Assembly: GCF_040451425.1 (NCBI RefSeq)
Contig: NZ_CP144374.1
Coordinates: forward strand, 1,094,501-1,158,500
DNA: 64,000 nucleotides
Direction: 5' to 3'
Source of the DNA: Thermodesulfovibrio sp. 3462-1
Lineage (GTDB): Bacteria > Nitrospirota > Thermodesulfovibrionia > Thermodesulfovibrionales > Thermodesulfovibrionaceae
Positions within the stretch are counted from its first letter, which is position 1, and every line of letters starts with the position of its first letter. The notes below the pieces were generated by a model. That model searched no databases. It saw nothing but the letters and a program-made list of their open reading frames with translations, and was not told where the DNA came from. Below are positions 46,330 through 54,119 of the stretch, piece after piece. Made by a program: the position numbers and the translations under genes.

Positions 46330-46371
46330 TCCTGCTTTGCAGGATAAAAAACTGATTATGGAGGTTTAAAA

Positions 46372-46881
46372 ATGAGGAAGTATGTGAATGCTTCATGTGA
46401 TTATGGGTGTAAGAAAAGAAGTTTTATCCCAACTTTTCTAATCGCAGGAGTTTTGATTTTACTTCTTGTCAATTTCACATGGGCTGGAACTCCGCTGAGT
46501 GACGAAAGAGTAAAAGAAGCTCAACAATGCGGAATCAATGTAGTTGATGTAAAGGGAGTAAAGGAACTTATCAAAAAAGGTGCGGTTATTGTTGATGTCA
46601 GAGAGTATACTGAATATGTAGCAGGACACATTCCAGGTGCAATCTGGGCTCCAAGAGGATTAATGGATTTTCAAGCTTTTACATGGCTTCCGGACAAAGA
46701 TAAAACATATCTTATTTATTGCAAAACAGGTGGCAGAGGTTCAATAGTAGCATGCGATTTGAAAAAGCTGGGTTATAAAAATGTTTACAATCTTAAAGGC
46801 GGATTTGAAGCATGGACAAAGGCTGGAGAGCCTGTAGAAAAGGGTGAACCAGAAGGTATGGGCAAAGGTATTAAGAAATAA
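46372..46881 (+). CDS. Exported or membrane-anchored rhodanese-like protein
   Basis: A 169-residue protein with an N-terminal hydrophobic segment (FLIAGVLILLLVNFTWAG), either a signal peptide or an anchor, followed by one rhodanese domain: VIVDVREYTEYVAGHIPGA and the active-site loop YCKTGGRGS with the catalytic Cys. It probably moves sulfane sulfur in the periplasm. GGAGG lies before ATG 46372. The cysteine-rich head (CDYGCKK) before the helix is unusual. Regulation by a repressor at the overlapping palindrome is likely. Confidence 0.88.
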   Translation: MRKYVNASCDYGCKKRSFIPTFLIAGVLILLLVNFTWAGTPLSDERVKEAQQCGINVVDVKGVKELIKKGAVIVDVREYTEYVAGHIPGAIWAPRGLMDFQAFTWLPDKDKTYLIYCKTGGRGSIVACDLKKLGYKNVYNLKGGFEAWTKAGEPVEKGEPEGMGKGIKK

Positions 46882-46910
46882 TTGACAAAATATAACATTT
46901 TAGGTTAATT
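46882..46910 (+). promoter_or_regulatory. Promoter of the tRNA-Ile/tRNA-Ala pair
   Basis: TTGACA (46882-46887), spacer 17, TTAATT (46905-46910), about 12 bases before tRNA-Ile. The -35 begins right after the rhodanese stop codon. Confidence 0.6.
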
Positions 46911-46921
46911 TAAATTTTGAT

Positions 46922-46996
<75 letters not shown>

Positions 46997-47006
46997 TTCA
47001 GAATGT

Positions 47007-47082
47007 GGGGGCGTAGCTCAGTTGGGAGAGCGCCTGCTTTGCACGCAGGAGGTCGTGGGTTCGAATCCCTTCGCCTCCACCA
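47007..47082 (+). tRNA. tRNA-Ala (anticodon TGC)
   Basis: Acceptor GGGGGCG (47007-47013) pairs with CGCCTCC (47072-47078), followed by A and an encoded CCA. Anticodon stem CCTGC/GCAGG encloses TTTGCAC, giving TGC. It lies 10 bases after tRNA-Ile; this pair usually sits in an rRNA operon spacer, but no rRNA is nearby. Confidence 0.96.
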
Positions 47083-47120
47083 ATTATTTTTTGTAAATAA
47101 TCAAGTTTTTACAGTACTTG

Positions 47121-47780
47121 TCAATGCATCTTCTCAATATTTTCACTGTTTTCTGCAAACCATGCCATGAAGCAGAGTTCTATGGGTCTGTAGCCTGTTT
47201 TACTGGCAAGAGCTTCAACTTCTCTTATGAACTCCATGTCATTATAAACAGCCATCTTTCCTGCTTTTGCAAGTATTTCATTTATCACTTTTTTTACAAT
47301 TTTATCAGGCATTACTGTGTCAATGCCACCCATCATCCTTAAATACTGATAAGTAATCAGTCCCACACCTTTGATTTTCCCGATTGGGTCATTTTTCCAG
47401 CCATCAAGGGATGAGTTTTTTGCCCATGTTCTCAATGATTCTTTATCGTTATTGGAAAGCTCTGAAAAGTATTTTGCTATCTCCTTTACCACATTCCAAG
47501 ATCTTGAGTTTTTCCATATATGGAAAGCTTCTTTATAGTCAAAATGAACAAGACAAGACAGATTGCTAATCCTTCCTGTGTTTACAAATTCAGCTTCAAA
47601 GGCTCGAACTTTGGGCACCACAACTTGAAAGTAGTTAACTCCAACGGATGTGAATGCTGCATCAAGAATCATTAATGAAACATTTCCACTCCAGCGCTGA
47701 GAGTTTAAACAGCGATCACAAATTTTTTTTAATCCTTGAAAATCTTTTATTCGGCAACTGATTAATTTCTGTAAATACAT
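47121..47780 (-). CDS. Unknown protein with a helix-hairpin-helix-like motif
   Basis: A 219-residue, mostly helical protein. The stretch GKIKGVGLITYQYLRMMGG followed by DTVMPDKIVKKVINE looks like the helix-hairpin-helix plus downstream Asp of DNA glycosylase-type (HhH-GPD) proteins, but other core features are not evident, so this is only a hint. The start is doubtful: ATG 47780 lacks a ribosome site, while a GAGGAA-ATG 50 bases upstream is out of frame by one base. The gene runs toward tRNA-Ala and away from the histidine kinase gene end. Confidence 0.5.
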   Translation of the reverse strand: MYLQKLISCRIKDFQGLKKICDRCLNSQRWSGNVSLMILDAAFTSVGVNYFQVVVPKVRAFEAEFVNTGRISNLSCLVHFDYKEAFHIWKNSRSWNVVKEIAKYFSELSNNDKESLRTWAKNSSLDGWKNDPIGKIKGVGLITYQYLRMMGGIDTVMPDKIVKKVINEILAKAGKMAVYNDMEFIREVEALASKTGYRPIELCFMAWFAENSENIEKMH

Positions 47781-47842
47781 TTTCTGAGCTTCTTTTTTAA
47801 GTTTTTCAACTAAATATCTATAAATTTCATATTTCCTCGTTG

Positions 47843-49270
47843 TTACGAATAAAGGGGAAGGTATATATCAAACTTTGTTCCCTTTCCTGGCTCAGATTCT
47901 ACAAAAATAAATCCCTTTAACATTTGCACTATGTGATAAACTATTGTCAATCCAAGACCTGAGCCCTTTTCTCCTTTTGTTGTAAAAAAAGGATCAAAGA
48001 TTTTTTCTTTTGTTTCTTCATCCATTCCTATTCCAGTGTCCTGTATTGATAAACATATGTATTGTGTTGAAAGTTCTTTGATTCCAATAAGGCTTATAAA
48101 TTTCTCAGGCATTTGTTTTGTTTTTGCCTGTATTTTTATTTCACCACCCTCTGGCATTGCATCCTGGGCATTTAAAACAAGGTTTGTAATAATCTTTTCT
48201 ATGTCTGTCTTGTCTGCAAAACAGGGAAGAGGTTTTTCCTCAAAGTCCAAGATTAAACTAATGTTTTCTCTTAATGAAGCTTTGAGAAATGTAACCAGAT
48301 TTTTTATCACATCTTTTAAATCTAAAACTTCGGGATTTCTTCCAAATTCTCTTGGAAATCCTAATATCTCTTTAATGCTCATTGATACAGAATCAACTAT
48401 TGAAAGAAGCTTTTCCACATATGCCCTTGTCTGCTCAATATTTTCTGTTTGTAAAGCAAGCTGAGCAAAACCTTTTATTCCTGTAAGCATATTTTTTATC
48501 TCATGAGAATAAACAGATACAAGCTTTCTTATGGATTCCATCTTATGCGAGATTATTATCTGTTCTTCGTATTTTCTTAGTGTTGTTATATCTGTTAAAA
48601 ATATTGCATAGCCATCCTCTTCGTTAATTCTCATTCCTCTTAAGCGAAAAATTTTTCCTTCAAATTTTATTTCTTTTAAATAGCTATTGTGAATTTCATA
48701 AAGGGATATCTGTGGAAATAGTTCAAAAATATTTCTTCCTTTTGCTGTCTTAAGTTGAGTATATTTTAAAAAAGATTCATTGCAATAAATGATTTTTCCT
48801 GAAAATTCTAAAACAGCAACTCCTACAGGAGAATGCTCAACAATATTAAATAGTTTTCTCAGTTCAATCTCAGCATTTTTCCTTATTGTAATGTCTCTTA
48901 CAATCTGGACAGCTCCAATTATATCACAGGCTTCATCATAAATAGGATGAGCAGACATTCTTACCCAAGCTCCTTTCCCATTGTAAAGCTTTGGGACGAA
49001 TGTTTCTATTTCAACAGTCTCTTTTTTTGTGTTTAAGTTTTCTGGATAGTTGAGATCAGGATTAATAACATAATCAACTGGCATTGGTCTACGAAATCCA
49101 TAAAAAGGAATCGCATACTCAAAATCACCTTTACCAACTATTTCACCTTCTTTGACTCCTGTAAGCTCCTCCATTGCCCTGTTCCATACTAAGACTTTTC
49201 CAGATAAATCAATGACAAAAACACCATCTGGCAGAAGCCTTATTATTCTTTTTAAAATGTTTTCTTTCAC
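47843..49270 (-). CDS. PAS-domain sensor histidine kinase
   Basis: A 475-residue, apparently soluble kinase. Residues ~8-110 form a PAS domain (LLPDGVFVIDLSGKVLVWNRAMEELTG), ~140-230 a second one (IVEHSPVGVAVLEFSGKIIYCNESF). The dimerisation domain has the phospho-acceptor His in YSHEIKNMLTGIKGFAQLAL, and the ATPase domain has LVLNAQDAMPEGG (N box), DTGIGMDEETKEKIFDPFFTT and GSGLGLTIVYHIV. The start is GTG 49270. No cognate response regulator is adjacent; the broken sigma-54 activator at 52.8-54.1 kb is the nearest candidate. Confidence 0.93.
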   Translation of the reverse strand: MKENILKRIIRLLPDGVFVIDLSGKVLVWNRAMEELTGVKEGEIVGKGDFEYAIPFYGFRRPMPVDYVINPDLNYPENLNTKKETVEIETFVPKLYNGKGAWVRMSAHPIYDEACDIIGAVQIVRDITIRKNAEIELRKLFNIVEHSPVGVAVLEFSGKIIYCNESFLKYTQLKTAKGRNIFELFPQISLYEIHNSYLKEIKFEGKIFRLRGMRINEEDGYAIFLTDITTLRKYEEQIIISHKMESIRKLVSVYSHEIKNMLTGIKGFAQLALQTENIEQTRAYVEKLLSIVDSVSMSIKEILGFPREFGRNPEVLDLKDVIKNLVTFLKASLRENISLILDFEEKPLPCFADKTDIEKIITNLVLNAQDAMPEGGEIKIQAKTKQMPEKFISLIGIKELSTQYICLSIQDTGIGMDEETKEKIFDPFFTTKGEKGSGLGLTIVYHIVQMLKGFIFVESEPGKGTKFDIYLPLYS

Positions 49271-49579
49271 ACTTTTACTCCTTTTATAGACTCTTAAGCT
49301 TTATTATAACATTATTTAAGTTTTCAACTTCTGTGATAATGCTTTCTAAATTATTGATTTTATAGATTTTTTTTGGGGGGGGTAAAAAATGTTTTTCCTG
49401 CCTTATTTAACAGAGGCAAAGAACTTAAAACTGCCATCAGGGAAATATTGTATTGAGCGAAGCGAAAGCAAGTTTTCTCTATCGGCAAATTTAGGAAGAA
49501 AAATTTAGTTGTATAGAAACGAAACTCAATCATAATAAATTCAGGAGGAGGCTAGCCTCCTCCTGCTCCTGATAGAAAT
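49271..49579. other. Intergenic region with T8G8 tract
   Basis: About 300 bases without a convincing gene. It contains T8 followed by G8 (49365-49382 region) and a GAGCGAAGCGAAAGC segment. A 39-codon frame from 49389 lacks any ribosome site. The end near 49,542-49,565 holds the hairpin listed separately. Confidence 0.5.
49542..49565 (-). terminator. GC-rich palindrome after the universal stress protein gene
   Basis: CAGGAGGAGGC and GCCTCCTCCTG form an 11-bp stem with a two-base loop (TA). On the minus strand it is followed by AATTTATTAT rather than a T run, so termination may be weak; it may mainly protect the mRNA 3' end. Confidence 0.6.
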
Positions 49580-50410
49580 TTACTTCTTTCTTACAACCAT
49601 TACTGGTCTGGCTGAAGTGCTTATTACCCTTTCTGTAACACTTCCCATGAAGAATTTTTCAATCCCTGTTCTTCCATATGTTCCCATAACTATTAATCCA
49701 ACAGTGTTCTTGTTTGCTGTATCAATTATTTGCTCAAAAGGCTCTCCACGAGCAACAACTGTTTGAACTTTAACTCCTTCACGCTCAGCTGCTTCTTTAA
49801 CAATCTTTACAGATTCTTCTGCATAAGGTATATTTTCATTCTTTTTCGCCACAGAAACAACTATCAGTTCACTGTTAAATCTTTTTGCTGCTCCTATTGC
49901 TTCTGCCGCAGCAATCTGACTGTAAACTGAACCATCAGTTGCTATAAGAATCTTATCAAAACTCAAAGTAGCACCTACTGGAACAACCAAAACCTTGCAT
50001 GGAGCATTTCCAATTACTTTTTTACCTACTGCACCAAGAATAACACCTTTTTTACCAAGTATTATTAAGTCAACACTGTTTTTAATTGCCTCATCAATTA
50101 TGTATTTGTATGGTTCAGGACCTGTATAGCTTATTGTCTCACATTTTACACCTGCTTTATTAGCTATTGTTTTGACTTCATCAAGTGCTGCATTTGCCCT
50201 TTTCTCAAGGGAATCTATTAATTGAGGCAGTGTTTCCACAAACTCTGCTGCAAAGATTGGCACTTCAGCAACACATATTGCGTAAACTGTGCTTCCGCAT
50301 GGTTTTGCAAGCTCAACTGCTGCTTGTGCTGCAAATCTTGCTGCCTCTGAACCATCAGTTGCTACAAGAATTTTATCTACCTTTGTTAAAGGACATGCAC
50401 CTATTGCCAT
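49580..50410 (-). CDS. Tandem universal stress protein
   Basis: A 276-residue protein with two UspA domains (KILVATDGSEAARFAAQAAVE near the start, KILIATDGSVYSQIAAAEAIG near 155). The second has the ATP-binding pattern GTYGRTGIEKFFMGSVTERVI; the first has a degenerate loop (GKKGVILGAVGKKVI), so only one half may bind ATP. It is the last gene of the TauE operon, one base after the membrane-protein gene. Confidence 0.93.
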   Translation of the reverse strand: MAIGACPLTKVDKILVATDGSEAARFAAQAAVELAKPCGSTVYAICVAEVPIFAAEFVETLPQLIDSLEKRANAALDEVKTIANKAGVKCETISYTGPEPYKYIIDEAIKNSVDLIILGKKGVILGAVGKKVIGNAPCKVLVVPVGATLSFDKILIATDGSVYSQIAAAEAIGAAKRFNSELIVVSVAKKNENIPYAEESVKIVKEAAEREGVKVQTVVARGEPFEQIIDTANKNTVGLIVMGTYGRTGIEKFFMGSVTERVISTSARPVMVVRKK

Positions 50411-50411
50411 T

Positions 50412-51161
50412 TTATACCTCCTTCTTAACTTTTGCTTTCTTTGTTGAAAGCCCTAAGCCTTCAAAAAGATAAAGAACTCCAAATCCATACCACACAGTAT
50501 ACAGTATATAAAAGGCTAACAAGCCTGTTGCTACACCTGCTTTTTCTGAAATCTTAACAGCTTGAATTCCATAAAAATTATATGCAGGTTCAATTGCTGC
50601 GGTTGTAACCTTTTTTACAAACATAGCATCCTCAGCTTTTTTCTGAAGAGTTAGTCTCTTCCCTATAAGAGAAAAGGCATTGTGCCACTGTCTAAACATC
50701 TGTTTCATTTTTTCATCATCAGTTACATCGTATTTTTTCTTAATGTAGTCTCCATTATTATGATACATCTGATCAGAATCTTCCAGTGCTGCTGCCACAA
50801 TTGCTCCAAGATCCGCCACAATATGAACTTTTGAGCCATCCACTTCAGCTTTAGCACCATTAATTGTAAATACTTTTGCTATTCTTTCAGCTCTCTTTTC
50901 TGCATCACCAGGTTTGTCAGTAGGTTTCTTTACATTGATTACTACATCAAGTATTTTACCTCTATATTTTTCTACATCCTTCTTTAGCTTAGGAATTTGA
51001 TAACATGAACCCTTTGCAAGCTTGTTAAAAAGAGCATCACTGTATTCCAATCCATTCATTCCCTGTCCATATATTGGTGCAAAGATTAATATCAATACAC
51101 CAACAAAGCTTATTAATAAAATCAATCCCCATGCTAAATGTTTTTTCTGTGCATTAGCCAT
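50412..51161 (-). CDS. Membrane protein with periplasmic domain, linked to TauE exporter
   Basis: A 249-residue protein with one N-terminal helix (WGLILLISFVGVLILIFAPI), a ~160-residue soluble domain, presumably periplasmic, and a C-terminal helix (GLLAFYILYTVWYGFGVLYLF). It contains one Cys (GSCYQIPKLKK). I do not recognise the family. It lies between the exporter gene (gap of one base) and the universal stress protein gene, so it is probably a partner of the exporter. Confidence 0.75.
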   Translation of the reverse strand: MANAQKKHLAWGLILLISFVGVLILIFAPIYGQGMNGLEYSDALFNKLAKGSCYQIPKLKKDVEKYRGKILDVVINVKKPTDKPGDAEKRAERIAKVFTINGAKAEVDGSKVHIVADLGAIVAAALEDSDQMYHNNGDYIKKKYDVTDDEKMKQMFRQWHNAFSLIGKRLTLQKKAEDAMFVKKVTTAAIEPAYNFYGIQAVKISEKAGVATGLLAFYILYTVWYGFGVLYLFEGLGLSTKKAKVKKEV

Positions 51162-51162
51162 A

Positions 51163-52419
51163 TTAGACCTCCTCTCTAAAGGCTTTTAAATTCTTAAAGA
51201 AGCTTCCCAATACCCATACAGCAAATCCACCAATTGCTGCCCAAAATACAATGTTTCCGATGAGAATGATTATGTCACATACATCCTTTGATATTGCCCA
51301 AATATCAAGACTTCTAAGTTTGTCAGGAACAACGCTTGCTCTGTTGGCAAAACCAGCTAAAATTGTCAATACCCAGAATCCTCTTATTACCATTCCAGGA
51401 ACAACCTTTGTTGTAAGTGCTCCAATTTGAATTCCAACAAGTGATCCAAGAAGCAGTCCCATTGCAAGTGTGTAAAATACATAACCATATATTGCGTACT
51501 GAGTTATTGAAGAGTATCCTGCTGTAAATATTATCTAGAGTATGTCAGTTCCAACTGTTGTTGGTGTTGATACTCCTAAGACATAAACAAAAAGAGGAAA
51601 TGTAACAAAGCCACCACCAACTCCCATAACTGCTGCAAGAATCCCTACAACGAAACCACACATTGTAACAAAAAGCCAAGAGATCCTTCTTCCTCCAAAG
51701 TCTTCATCAAAGTAAATCATAGGAGGAATTTTAATCTTCTGAATATTAATTGCAAGCTGAGTTGTTGTCATAGGTCCACCATGGACATCACCACCTGTTT
51801 CGACACCTTTTTTACGAGCCTTGCTTAGCTTTATATAGTCTCTCAATCCATAAAATCCGAGAAAACCAAGAATTGTAGCATAAACTATGCTTATAAAAGC
51901 TTCACTTGCAACAGGATCTCAATTATATATTGACCTCTGGATATAACCACCTGTTGTAGCACCTAAAACTGAACCAATAACAAAGGCAATTGCCAGACCT
52001 ACGCATACATTGCCAAGTTTCTTATGAATCACTGTTCCCATTATTGCCTTTGCAAAGATGTGGAATTGGTCTGTTCCAACTGCTAAAATTCCCTTGACAC
52101 CTGCTGCCATAAGTGCTGGTGCAATGATAAATCCTCCACCAGCACCTATACATCCTGTAATTAGACCTGCTGCCATTCCAACTGCCAATGATGCAACAAA
52201 TATAGTAGTTGTGTAGTGTGCTGGTGCATAGGCTGCTTTACCACCTATGATGTCTGCTGCATTAAGAAAAGATACAAGAAGGATTGGAGAAATCAGAGCA
52301 AGCAAAATCAACAGCCTCTTTTTGTTTCTTAAAATATTGTCTGACATTTTCTTTTCCCAGCGGGCTTGATATATTGCACCCACCATCATGAGTTCATAAA
52401 TTTTTCTTAACTTATTCAT
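51163..52419 (-). pseudogene. TauE/SafE-family sulfite/sulfoacetate exporter with two in-frame stop codons
   Basis: A single 419-codon frame from ATG 52419 encodes a TauE-type exporter: two copies of the glycine-rich hairpin, GLITGCIGAGGGFIIAPALMAAGV and LAAVMGVGGGFVTFPLFVY, each followed by GTDxF/GTDIL. It is interrupted by TGA (51919-51921, after QRSIYN) and TAG (51535-51537, after GTDIL). The frame and protein similarity continue without shift across both stops, so these are point nonsense changes. Each could come from a single C-to-T change (CGA to TGA, CAG to TAG). As read, only the first 166 residues would be made. The sigma-54 promoter upstream is intact. Confidence 0.85.
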
Positions 52420-52617
52420 TCCACAGCCTTCTCCTTTTTTGTTTTTTTTAATTAAAAAATTTACTTAAACAAAACACTTTAAAATCTTTCTTTTTCCACC
52501 TCCTCTCTTTTTTGTTTTTTCCTTCTCACAAATTCTGTCAAATTCCTTAGGCTTTGAAAGTGTTATTGATACAAGCAAATCTTTCATTTTTTTCCAGACT
52601 TTTTTCATGACAATTAC

Positions 52618-52637
52618 TTTTGCAATAGATATGCCAA
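52618..52637 (-). promoter_or_regulatory. Sigma-54 promoter of the TauE operon
   Basis: On the minus strand TTGGCATATCTATTGCAAAA has GG at 52635-52634 and GC at 52623-52622 with exactly 10 bases between, matching the sigma-54 consensus TGGCAC-N5-TTGC closely. The predicted start is near 52,610, about 190 bases before the exporter ATG. Confidence 0.75.
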
Positions 52638-52687
52638 AAAAGAAAACAAATAATATAACGCTTTTAAATTAATGAAAAATCTTCCAT

Positions 52688-52757
52688 TGCAACAATGCGT
52701 TGCATTTTAATGTATTAAAAAAATTTTTTTATGTTAAATTGGAATGCTTAATGCAAC
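52688..52757. promoter_or_regulatory. Enhancer-like cluster of GTTGCA sites
   Basis: TGCAAC-AATGC-GTTGCA (52688-52704) is a palindrome, and the GTTGCATT half at 52699-52706 recurs inverted as AATGCAAC at 52750-52757. The sites lie 50-130 bases upstream of the sigma-54 promoter, the usual place for activator binding, between the promoter and the end of the activator gene. Confidence 0.6.
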
Positions 52758-52775
52758 AAAATATGGCAGGTGAAA

Positions 52776-54067
52776 TTATGTAGCAATTTTGTATTGTTTT
52801 AGTTTTCTCTGAAGCTGTTGCCTATGGATTCCGAGAAGTTCTGCTGCTTTTGAAATATTGCCTCTGGTTTTTTGCAGGGCTGACCATATAAGTTCCTTTT
52901 CAAAATTATTAATAGCCTCTTTCAGATTGCCATGAGAGATTTTTTTAGAATGCGAGCTTTTTATTATATATGAAGGAAGATCTTTAACTGTTATTTCCGA
53001 TGAATTTGTGAATGCAATTGCTCTTTCTATAATATTTTCAAGTTCACGAACATTACCTGGGAAAGAATAATTCATCAACGCATCAAGAGTTTCCTCTGTA
53101 ATTCCTCGAATATGAATATCCTTTCTTTTTGAGGAATGTTTGTTTATAAAAAATTTTACCAGAGATGGTATATCTTCCTTTCTGTTTCTTAAAGGTGGAA
53201 GTTCTATCTGAATAACATTTAATCTGTAAAAAAGGTCCTCTCTAAAAGAGCCTTCTTTACATGCCTTGATCAAATCTTTGTTGGTTGCTGCTATAAATCT
53301 TACATTTACCTTTATAGGCTGTGCTCCACCAATTTTTATAAACTCTCCTTCTTGAATAACCCTCAATATCTTTGTTTGAAAAAGAGGTGAAACATCACCA
53401 ATTTCATTAAAAAATAATGTGCCTTTATGAGCCCATTCAATAAGGCCTTTTTTTGTATAAGTTGCACCTGTAAAAGCACCTTTTTCAAAACCAAAAAGCT
53501 CTGATTCTAAAAGAGTATCTGGTATTGCAGAGCAATTTATTACTATAAAAGAATTATCTTTCCTGTCACTAAGATTATGAATTGCTCTTGCAACAAGCTC
53601 TGTACCTGTGCCAGATTCACCTGTGATAAGGACATTGCTATCTGTAAGAGCTGCTTTTCTAATACCACAATAAACATCTTCCATAATTTTGCTTATTCCA
53701 ATCAATCCAGGGATTTCAACTTTTGGTTTGTCCTTAAATTTTTCAAATATTTCTAAAACTGTTTAATTTTTAAGAGGTTTTTCAAGAAAATCAGTTGCTC
53801 CGAGTTTCATTGACTCAACTGCTTTTTTTATATCTGGCTTACCAAAAGCAATCACAGGCATATATTGTTTAAGTTCAATAAGTCTTTTTTGCCATCCTTC
53901 TGAGTCAAGGTCAAGAAAAGCAATATCATAATTTGAAAAATTATTTGATGTAGATGCTCTTGCCTTATTAGATTTTCTTAATATAATTCCAATGGAATCA
54001 AAAATACGGTAAAGTTTGTCTGCTTCCTCGGAAATAACAAAAACGCTGAAGGACCTAAAAAAACCAT
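52776..54067 (-). pseudogene. Sigma-54-dependent response regulator, broken and with ATPase motifs lost
   Basis: Receiver domain, AAA+ domain and Fis-type helix-turn-helix (ISKAAELLGIHRQQLQRKL) are all recognisable in one frame. A TAA (53763-53765) sits between receiver (ending GATDFLEKPLKN) and AAA+ domain. The AAA+ part keeps GAFTGA and the arginine-finger region, but Walker A reads GESGTGTE instead of GESGTGKE and Walker B reads LFFNEIG instead of LFLDEIG, so ATP hydrolysis should fail. At the 5' end ATG 54067 is out of phase by one base in a T7 run. Such activators open sigma-54 promoters; the TauE promoter downstream is the obvious target. Confidence 0.85.
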
Positions 54068-54107
54068 GAAATAAAATAGAATATTTAATGCATAGCTGTC
54101 AATACTG

Positions 54108-54113
54108 TATAAT
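54108..54113 (+). promoter_or_regulatory. -10 box for mutS (leaderless mRNA predicted)
   Basis: A perfect TATAAT ends 6 bases before the ATG at 54120, so transcription would start at or next to the A of the start codon. No good -35 and no Shine-Dalgarno are present. Confidence 0.55.
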
Positions 54114-54119
54114 AATTAA

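Noticed and set aside
49389-49508. 39-codon frame after the G8 tract
   Set aside because: No ribosome site, no recognisable sequence, and it lies in what looks like repeat debris.
51919-51921. Selenocysteine insertion at the TGA in the TauE gene
   Set aside because: The position is not a known redox site in this family, a second stop (TAG) follows in the same frame, and no SECIS-like hairpin was evident; a nonsense change is simpler.
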